Of a stretch of DNA of 30,215 bases, positions 24,103 to 30,215 are shown in pieces. This DNA comes from a virus. Where the stretch lies: positions 1 to 30,215 of IMG/VR virus record IMGVR_UViG_3300046011_004881; one strand, given 5' to 3'. The position numbers and the translations under genes are program-made. The number at the start of each line of letters is the position of its first letter. The stretch's first letter is position 1. The notes below the pieces were generated by a model, which saw nothing but the letters and a program-made list of their open reading frames with translations, did no database searches and was not told the DNA's origin.

Positions 24103-25344
24103 TTAAAATACATTTTTTATCACCGGCTTTACGCACTGATACAGTCCATCGTTAATGTAGTATTTTCTCTTTGTTTCTGAAGACACTATTGTAGTTAGCT
24201 TGGATTTGTACTCATTAATCTTTATTTCAGCACTTCCTAAATTAAACGATTGTGGAACTGGTTCGTTGCTTAATTGTTTTTCTGCAAGTAGTTTATGTAT
24301 GTTAAATATCCCATTCACAGTAACGCTATTCATGTTTTTTGCGTCTATAGTGATTTCTACTTCTGTGTTTAGTGGTACTCCAATTTGTTTAATCTTCTCT
24401 GACAAATCGTAAGGAGTTTCTCCCTGCTCTCCGTCTTCTGCAATGTAATACGAATAATCCATATCTACTCTAACCGCATCGAATCTTGGTTCTAGCGCGT
24501 ATAAGTCATCTTGATTACAATTTTTAATCACTATGCCTATTTCGTATCGAGGGGTTAAAATGGGGTGGTGATACTCATCGTTCTGTATCCAAGATCCCCA
24601 CTTTCTTAAATAATTTCTCATAGATCGTTGGTTTGCTGCCACGAAGTAATCGTCATCTTTACCAACCTTTTCTACAAATCTATGGCCTCTGCAAGTTAAG
24701 TGGTAAACAAAAGCGTCTCTAGATTGTATTAACCTATAACCACTTAACATCCACCTTTGGAATATATCTGAATCTTCGTAAGGAAACGGAGAAAACAAAG
24801 CATCGTGTCCTCCCATAGAAGCGAAATCTTCTTTGTAGATTATCCACGGAGCGAACATTCCGTAAGTGATTTGATTTTCGTATTGAGTTTGGGCTTGCGT
24901 AGCATACTTGTAGAACGAATCGACATTCAAGTCGTCAAAGTCCATACCAAAATCCATGATAATCTTCTCTTGGCCTGGTGGATGGAGAGGTGGTTCAACT
25001 CTAGTTCCACACACAACTGTTTTTGGTTTTAAGTGTTTTAATAAGTTTTCCATATAATTCGGACCGACGATCATGTCAGCATGAAGGATTCCCACTATGT
25101 CTTCTTTTGATATGGAAATTCCCACATCGTACAACACTGTATGACCAACCCTTTGTTCTGTTCTATAGGGCTCGTATACGTTTTCGTCTTTTGCTGAAAT
25201 CTCTTTTAGCCATTCATAAGTTCCATCAGTTGACGCATCGTCTAAAAATACGAGTTTTGCATTTGGAGCATTTGTCTTTATGGAATCGTATAGGTTTTTT
25301 AAGTGTCTTAAATTGTTGTGCGAGGGTATTACGAATGTTACCAT
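24103..25344 (-). CDS. Family 2 glycosyltransferase
   Basis: 413 residues. GT-A nucleotide-sugar fold at the N-terminus: VTFVIPSHNNLRHLKNLYDS, VFLDDASTDGTYEWL (DDAS), and the metal-site region VGILHADMIVGPNY (HAD for DxD). PFPYEDSDIFQRWMLSGYRL is the acceptor-side ED motif. Residues about 250-413 form an extra domain (YEIGIVIKNCNQDD...) shared with the adjacent GT2, so the two are paralogues. Sugar and acceptor unknown. It overlaps 25338-26492 by 7 nt. Confidence 0.88.
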   Translation of the reverse strand: MVTFVIPSHNNLRHLKNLYDSIKTNAPNAKLVFLDDASTDGTYEWLKEISAKDENVYEPYRTEQRVGHTVLYDVGISISKEDIVGILHADMIVGPNYMENLLKHLKPKTVVCGTRVEPPLHPPGQEKIIMDFGMDFDDLNVDSFYKYATQAQTQYENQITYGMFAPWIIYKEDFASMGGHDALFSPFPYEDSDIFQRWMLSGYRLIQSRDAFVYHLTCRGHRFVEKVGKDDDYFVAANQRSMRNYLRKWGSWIQNDEYHHPILTPRYEIGIVIKNCNQDDLYALEPRFDAVRVDMDYSYYIAEDGEQGETPYDLSEKIKQIGVPLNTEVEITIDAKNMNSVTVNGIFNIHKLLAEKQLSNEPVPQSFNLGSAEIKINEYKSKLTTIVSSETKRKYYINDGLYQCVKPVIKNVF

Positions 25345-26492
25345 AAATCTATTTTTATGTTTTGAGGAATTTTATCTTTTACTTTTATTGTTAATAAAAT
25401 TCCGTCGTTGGCTAATTGATAAGTCTCGTTGGGTTCTGTCGAACTTAGTAAATCCTCTATGTTTTGAATCGCATAATCAAAAGACTCTAATTGGGTCTTA
25501 GAAGAACAGTCCAACTCCACAATAATGTCATTGGTTAATTCTTCTACGAATTTAGCTTTTATATCAAACTTAGAATTAAGTTGCGCGCTTTCGATATATT
25601 TCTGTGTATCGATGTCGACTTGCATCGAATTGAAATAAGGTTCGTAACCCAAAATCTCTGGTATGTGTCTAGCATTGGTTACCTTTAATCCTATGTCATA
25701 TTTTATATTTGGTCTTGGTTCGCAAGGTCCGTACTCTTTAAACATTCCTCCCCACTTCCTCACGTATTCCAACATAGATATTTGGTTATTTCTCAACCAG
25801 TTTTCGTCTTTCTTTTTGAAGTCTTCCATCTTCGTTGCGCCGCTAAACTGGCCGCCTCTGCAAGTTAAGTGATATACCAAACTATCCCAAGACTGCACAA
25901 GTTCGTATCCAGCAAGCACAAACCTTCTAAATAGATCTGCATCTTCGTAAACTGATAAGAACAAGGGATCGTGACCCAAGTGATTCCTGCGATCGATCAA
26001 CCACGGTGCGAACATGGACTTTGTTGTCACCCCGAAGTTTAAGTTCGAATAGTGTTTAACGTAAGCATCGAATTCTTTCCACTTAATTTCTTCTGGCCAT
26101 AGACCGAAATCCATTGTCATCTTTTCTGGTCCGTGCGGATGTAGCGGTGGCTCTATTCTAGTTGAACAAACTACTTTACCTATTGAGTGGTGTTTGATCA
26201 TGTTTAGATCAGCGTCTTTACCTAATATCATGTCAGCGTGGAAAGCTACAACTTTATCGAATCTTGCTTGCTTAAACATAGTATCGTAAGCGTGTCCTAT
26301 GCCCAATGGAGCTCCTGATTGGTTGACAAAGTATTTAATGTTATTTTCTATTAACCAAGATTCGGTACCGTCGTTGTCTTGATCCACAAAAACTATTACT
26401 TCGTTATCGTAGTGAGAATTCTCTCTTATCGATTTTATACAGGGTATTAAATAGCGAAGATTATTCTTAGACGGAATACAGTAGCTTATCAT
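25338..26492 (-). CDS. Family 2 glycosyltransferase, paralogue of 24103-25344
   Basis: 384 residues. ISYCIPSKNNLRYLIPCIKS, VIVFVDQDNDGTESWL and VVAFHADMILGKD match the GT2 landmarks; VCSTRIEPPLHPHGPEK and SVYEDADLFRRFVLAGYELV are near-identical in the neighbour. C-terminal domain YDIGLKVTNARHIPE... as in the paralogue. Tandem duplication with divergence suggests two successive or alternative sugar additions. Confidence 0.88.
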   Translation of the reverse strand: MISYCIPSKNNLRYLIPCIKSIRENSHYDNEVIVFVDQDNDGTESWLIENNIKYFVNQSGAPLGIGHAYDTMFKQARFDKVVAFHADMILGKDADLNMIKHHSIGKVVCSTRIEPPLHPHGPEKMTMDFGLWPEEIKWKEFDAYVKHYSNLNFGVTTKSMFAPWLIDRRNHLGHDPLFLSVYEDADLFRRFVLAGYELVQSWDSLVYHLTCRGGQFSGATKMEDFKKKDENWLRNNQISMLEYVRKWGGMFKEYGPCEPRPNIKYDIGLKVTNARHIPEILGYEPYFNSMQVDIDTQKYIESAQLNSKFDIKAKFVEELTNDIIVELDCSSKTQLESFDYAIQNIEDLLSSTEPNETYQLANDGILLTIKVKDKIPQNIKIDLW

Positions 26493-27346
26493 TTAAAAAA
26501 TTGTTTGTATTTTTCTTTGTTATCTAACACATACTGTGGTAAATTTACATCATCTTGCCAAAAAGTAAAATTATTTCTTCCAAGTACGTCTTGATTATTT
26601 TTTAATAAATTCTCAACATTATTAATTACAGATTCATTATTAAATTCTTGGTGACCATAAGATTGAATTTTGTGTTTAATCTGTTCTGGGCCGCCCATAA
26701 AAGTAAAATGCCAACCTGCATTATCTATATAAACATAGTTGGTTTTTGAAGCTGTTCTTAAATGATTAAGACATGCATTTTTTATATTCTTATATCGAGT
26801 AACAAGTGTACCTGCCCATTCTTCATTAGATCTAACGTTCATATATCCAGAATAGACAAGTTGTTTAAGTTTATATATGCTAACATCATCTATAAAATTA
26901 TAATCATATTCAGGATTCCAGATTTCATCTAAATCTCCTACCATAATAATATCTTGATCAGAAGCATCTGCATCTAGTAATGCTTTTCTTATAAATTCTT
27001 TTTGATAAAATTCATTTAACCAATGAAGTTCTCCAGGAGGAACATTAGTACTTGTTAACGCTTGCATACAAATATGTCTCTCTAAATCTGTAGTTTGTGG
27101 ATTTTCTATTCTTGATTGAAGATCTTCGTAAGACTCGGGAGGAAATCTAGTCACATGATGATGTATCTTATGCAAATACTTTTTATATCTTATCATATTC
27201 TCTTCAAAGTGTAGAGGTTTTGGTTTTCTTGAGAATGTGCTAACACATTCTACAATTACAAACATATCAACGTAAGGATCTAACATTTCTAATCTAAGCT
27301 CTAGAAGATCTAGCTCATTATTCATTGTAAAAACATCAAATATCAT
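26489..27346 (-). CDS. Family 17-like glycosyltransferase
   Basis: 285 residues from the ATG at 27346; the longer frame to 27376 overlaps the upstream gene by 41 nt. MIFDVFTMNNELDLLELRLE, DPYVDMFVIVECVSTFS, and IMVGDLDEIWNPE (DLDEI metal-binding motif) are the GT17 landmarks (the family of eukaryotic beta-1,4-GlcNAc transferase MGAT3; phage and bacterial members have unknown specificity). HFTFMGGPEQIKHKIQSYGH is the conserved C-terminal block. ATGA overlap with the next gene. Confidence 0.85.
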   Translation of the reverse strand: MIFDVFTMNNELDLLELRLEMLDPYVDMFVIVECVSTFSRKPKPLHFEENMIRYKKYLHKIHHHVTRFPPESYEDLQSRIENPQTTDLERHICMQALTSTNVPPGELHWLNEFYQKEFIRKALLDADASDQDIIMVGDLDEIWNPEYDYNFIDDVSIYKLKQLVYSGYMNVRSNEEWAGTLVTRYKNIKNACLNHLRTASKTNYVYIDNAGWHFTFMGGPEQIKHKIQSYGHQEFNNESVINNVENLLKNNQDVLGRNNFTFWQDDVNLPQYVLDNKEKYKQFFK

Positions 27347-28229
27347 ATATTTTGGTTTCTTGTTTATATATTTCAAATTCTCTAATTACTTCGTCATATG
27401 TTTGTAGTGTTCTTGCTCTATCCATGTAGGTAAACTTTCTAGATATATTATAACCACATGCCCAATAGCCATCAGATACATTATGTCTAGCCCAATACTT
27501 TGGTGCTATTATAAGGTTAGCATCGCTACAGAACGCTGGGAAATATGCAAAGCTAGAATTTGACAATATAAGCCATTTTGCATTCTTTACTATAGAATAA
27601 TCTTTTGCTAAATCGAAGTGATAACAATTATCTGCTAATTCTGGTAACTGTCGCTTTGCAACTTCTGGATTTTCTGTGATAACGACAAACTTCATTTTTG
27701 GATTAATGCTTCTCATATGAGTAATAGCAGCTAACCAATAATCTCTTTGTAGGAATAGCGTTGGATCTCCTTCATAGTCTCTAATATTTAATACACAGAT
27801 ATTATCATCTCTATAGTCTATGCAATCAAATTCAGGTTTTACTTTCAACCAGTCTTTAACTTCTTCTTTATAATCCCAAAAGTAATCCTCTCCTTGCATG
27901 ATACCCATAATCTTTGTATTATCTAATACATTGATTAAATCATTGTCTATTAATCTAACATCACAACCTATTGTAGAATCGTGGTGGGAATGAGTAAACT
28001 TTATTCTTCTTTCTCTTTCTGTATAGGTTCTTTCTATTCTGCTTACGGGAATTCCCATATCCATATTCATGAAGTATACACCTCGATCATTATATCTCTT
28101 ATCTCCAAAGTTTTCTTGTCCTTCATATCCAAATTCATAACCATTTCTTTTAGCAATTGCTCTCGTTGTTACATAGCATGCTAATTGGTTTCCAAATCCT
28201 TGGCCAAATACAAATTCTGTGGCTATCAT
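27336..28229 (-). CDS. GT11-like fucosyltransferase family protein
   Basis: 297 residues. VFGQGFGNQLACYVTTRAIA corresponds to the GGLGNQ motif of alpha-1,2-fucosyltransferases; VLNIRDYEGDP stands where HxRxGDY is found, with His and one Gly lost; LILSNSSFAYFPAFCSDANL and IIAPKYW match the NSSFSWWGA...APKxW end. Probably a divergent GT11 enzyme; the lost His makes the donor or activity uncertain. Confidence 0.8.
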   Translation of the reverse strand: MIATEFVFGQGFGNQLACYVTTRAIAKRNGYEFGYEGQENFGDKRYNDRGVYFMNMDMGIPVSRIERTYTERERRIKFTHSHHDSTIGCDVRLIDNDLINVLDNTKIMGIMQGEDYFWDYKEEVKDWLKVKPEFDCIDYRDDNICVLNIRDYEGDPTLFLQRDYWLAAITHMRSINPKMKFVVITENPEVAKRQLPELADNCYHFDLAKDYSIVKNAKWLILSNSSFAYFPAFCSDANLIIAPKYWARHNVSDGYWACGYNISRKFTYMDRARTLQTYDEVIREFEIYKQETKIYDI

Positions 28230-28232
28230 TTT

Positions 28233-29615
28233 TTATACTGTATTTAATAGTTGCCTATGTACACTATTCTTTCCATGAAATGCGAAAGGGGCTATACCAA
28301 TAGTTTCAGGAATTTCAGTCTCGTGAGAGAAATATTTGGCAATATTTAAATCGGCAAATTTACAACCATATTCTTTATATATGTGTCTATAATTTACTGC
28401 TATATAACCATCTTCACTATAATATCCATGAAAAGCTTTCCATTCTAAATTTAATTGATTTGGAAGATCTATTAATTTTTTACTTCTTAGTGATACGCTA
28501 TTTCCTACTCTTATTAATTCTCCATTAATATCTCTATAAGATACTTTGTCAGATGAATGTGGTATTGGCCAGGGGGCTCCTATATAATCATAATCAAAGA
28601 ATTCATTTTTCCAAGAACTAGGATTAATTACAAATCCATCATCATGAATCACCATAGCAAATTCAGTGTCTATGTACTTTCCTAATTTATATATCATAGA
28701 GTAGTTCCACTCATTTATATTATTCATCTTCTCTATATACTCGAACTGTATTTTATCAGGTAAGTTTTCTGGTTTTTCATGGGATACAAGCTTTATAGCT
28801 CCAAATTTTATATTTTTAGAACTATACATTAGTGCTTTTATGTGCTCTTGCAATCTTACAGAAGTGACGGCTATGAGTGTTACTTTAGATAAGTCTAAAT
28901 ATTTTTGATTATCATATCTCTCTATTACTCTTTTAACTTCTTCTATTTTTTCTTGCTCTGTAATCATAGTTGTAGTTCTTACTTCTGAATCCCTATTTAC
29001 TGCACATATATGCTGTATTATCACTGGAAGTCCATGATTGATGTATAATCTTTTATAGTAATCTACATCTACTAACCAATTTAAAGATTCATCAAATTCC
29101 ATTACGTTTTCATTCTTAATAGTAAGTACAGTAGGACACGATATTGTATTATAACCTTCGTGGATCCTATCGTGATACATGGGAAACATAGGGTCATAAC
29201 AAGTTACTGCATCTTTCGTATGTACACAAGCATTAACGAACCAATATTTTTCTGCATTATTTATTATATGTTTGTAAATAATTTCTAGAGACTCTTGGTC
29301 ATATAGAAAATCATCTTGAAATAAAATCTTAATGTATTTACCAGTAGCGTGCCTAATAGCATTATTTAGATTAGGAGAGATCTTTCCTCTACCGTGTGAA
29401 TTCTTTGTATATATTATATCAAGATAAGGTAACCATCTATCACATAAGTCTCTTATTTCATCATCTACACTATGATCTGATATAACTACTTCAAAATCTT
29501 TAAATGTTTGATTTGCAAGTATATTGAATGACCACTCTAAATAATCTACGCCTTTCCCTTTTATTTCCCAACACGGTATTACTACACTAAAAAATTTGTT
29601 TATTCTATTATCCAT
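28233..29615 (-). CDS. GT2 fused to a DUF5672-like domain
   Basis: 460 residues from the ATG at 29615; the frame to 29666 would overlap the upstream gene by 67 nt. N-terminal GT2 (FSVVIPCWEIKGKGVDYLEW, VVISDHSVDDE, YIKILFQDDFLYD with QDD as DxD). From about residue 240 a second domain: LIAVTSVRLQEHIKALMYSS, FAMVIHDDGFVINPSSWKNE, YDYIGAPWP, RVGNSVSLRSKKLID. That order matches DUF5672, a GT-A-like family. Two catalytic units in one chain suggest sequential sugar transfers. Confidence 0.85.
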   Translation of the reverse strand: MDNRINKFFSVVIPCWEIKGKGVDYLEWSFNILANQTFKDFEVVISDHSVDDEIRDLCDRWLPYLDIIYTKNSHGRGKISPNLNNAIRHATGKYIKILFQDDFLYDQESLEIIYKHIINNAEKYWFVNACVHTKDAVTCYDPMFPMYHDRIHEGYNTISCPTVLTIKNENVMEFDESLNWLVDVDYYKRLYINHGLPVIIQHICAVNRDSEVRTTTMITEQEKIEEVKRVIERYDNQKYLDLSKVTLIAVTSVRLQEHIKALMYSSKNIKFGAIKLVSHEKPENLPDKIQFEYIEKMNNINEWNYSMIYKLGKYIDTEFAMVIHDDGFVINPSSWKNEFFDYDYIGAPWPIPHSSDKVSYRDINGELIRVGNSVSLRSKKLIDLPNQLNLEWKAFHGYYSEDGYIAVNYRHIYKEYGCKFADLNIAKYFSHETEIPETIGIAPFAFHGKNSVHRQLLNTV

Positions 29616-30215
29616 GATTCTGGGTATAAATCTTTTGTATTGTGAGTATATGCAGGTCCAAACCATTTCTTTGGAGCGACCACTTTCTTATTTGGATTAT
29701 TATTTAACCATGCTCCCCACCAACTAAAAGAACTATTTGCAATAATATTATGATCACACATACTCATTAAGCAAAGATCTATTTCTGTGGGATTATTTTC
29801 CATATAGAGTACACAATCTCCTTCGCCTATTAATCTTTTTGCATAGTCTATATCGTCAGAAAATACTAAGAAGTATTTATCTGTCTCATAATTTTCATCA
29901 CAAAAATAATTCATCGCAGCTTGATAGTAATGAGAGTCCATTATTGGATGAAACTGTTGAAGAGCTGCATAATCTCCAACTCTTAAATGAATAGATACCT
30001 TTTCATTTTCTACATTTGGAAAAAGCTTTTTACTTTCTTCTATTATTGAATCTTGGAAAGTTAAAAGATATCTAATATACTCTTCACAATGTTTAAAATA
30101 CTTCTCCGTTTGATAGTATCCATTCAGATTGCTACCATCTGGAATTGAAAACATCTGTTCAAAAAAATGAAAATTAGGTTCTTGCACTTCTGCTGAATAC
30201 TTTATATTTTTTACC
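29600..30215 (-). CDS. GT11 alpha-1,2-fucosyltransferase-like, C-terminal part (runs off window)
   Basis: The frame is open to the window edge; a GTG at 30187 is internal, not the start. The visible part has VSIHLRVGDY (the HxRxGDY GDP-fucose motif), FLVFSDDIDYAKRLI, and NIIANSSFSWWGAWLN followed by VVAPKKWFGP, all diagnostic of GT11. The N-terminal GGLGNQ motif must lie beyond the edge. It is intact compared with the relative at 27336-28229. Overlaps the next gene by 16 nt. Confidence 0.9.
   Translation of the reverse strand, partial: VKNIKYSAEVQEPNFHFFEQMFSIPDGSNLNGYYQTEKYFKHCEEYIRYLLTFQDSIIEESKKLFPNVENEKVSIHLRVGDYAALQQFHPIMDSHYYQAAMNYFCDENYETDKYFLVFSDDIDYAKRLIGEGDCVLYMENNPTEIDLCLMSMCDHNIIANSSFSWWGAWLNNNPNKKVVAPKKWFGPAYTHNTKDLYPESWIIE

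Noticed and set aside
27347-27376. Longer GT17 start (MKYINKKPKY...)
   Set aside because: It would overlap the upstream gene by 41 nt, and family members begin at the MIFDVF-like strand.
28233-29666. Longer start of the GT2-DUF5672 protein (MVWTCIYSQY...)
   Set aside because: The extra 17 residues overlap the upstream gene's C-terminus in another frame; GT2 begins at FSVVIPCW soon after the ATG at 29615.
1-30215. CRISPR arrays, insertion sequences, integrase or att sites
   Set aside because: No regular direct repeats with spacers, no transposase or integrase motifs and no repeats flanking a tRNA 3' end were seen.

Overview
The window looks like part of a large, AT-rich, strictly lytic-style tailed-phage genome, probably infecting a member of the Bacteroidota (Flavobacteria-like). 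The reasons: every convincing gene and tRNA lies on the minus strand in tightly packed, often overlapping units; leaders are A/T-rich without clear Shine-Dalgarno sequences; the recurrent promoter has a -7 box of the type TAnnTTTA/G (the Bacteroidota housekeeping pattern is TAnnTTTG); and the proteome is phage-like (DenV-type UV endonuclease, ThyA, Seg-like GIY-YIG and HNH homing endonucleases, many tiny orphan proteins). The host is inferred, not shown. I saw no integrase, att site, CRISPR array or insertion sequence.

Transcription runs from high to low coordinates. (1) 30215-24103: glycosyltransferase block: a GT11-type fucosyltransferase fragment, a GT2 plus DUF5672-like fusion, a second GT11-like enzyme, a GT17-like enzyme and two paralogous GT2 enzymes. 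They probably glycosylate virion proteins or remodel host surface glycans. (2) 24071-19418: small, mostly unknown genes, with an HTH/zinc-ribbon HNH-like protein, an HExxH peptidase, a membrane/coiled-coil protein (possible holin or spanin-like) and denV. (3) 19348-16772: ATGA- and ATGAATAA-overlapped genes ending in an expanded thyA; a RELSLEER peptide module is repeated in thyA and a neighbour.

(4) 16680-9605: an RNA-gene region. Two tandem phage promoters lead into about 930 nt of densely structured non-coding sequence (giant-RNA candidate), an armless tRNA-like minihelix, a 47-codon ORF and a terminator. Then come 28 tRNA genes that together cover all 20 amino acids. Three homing endonuclease genes end exactly at the 5' edges of tRNAs. 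Between the tRNAs lie at least six tRNA-sized elements closed by 7-bp stems, plus two longer closed RNAs. One of these (10344-10505) contains a segment about 85% identical over 34 nt to the GTPase-associated centre of 23S rRNA.

(5) 9568-1: an early-type region of small proteins: a YkuK/DUF458 RNase H-like protein, a GIY-YIG protein, a lipoprotein, an HExxH peptidase, an HTH regulator with an operator-like inverted repeat over its promoter, and many hypotheticals, including several ORFs under 60 codons. Transcription units here are separated by hairpins built on the repeat AACTGATTGG, each followed by a conserved promoter. A second motif, (C/A)ATATTTAT, precedes all three homing endonucleases and several genes of block 2, and is a candidate late promoter.

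Start codons were adjusted where the longest frame begins with TTG or runs far into the upstream gene. All functional names rest on motif reading by eye; no database search was possible.
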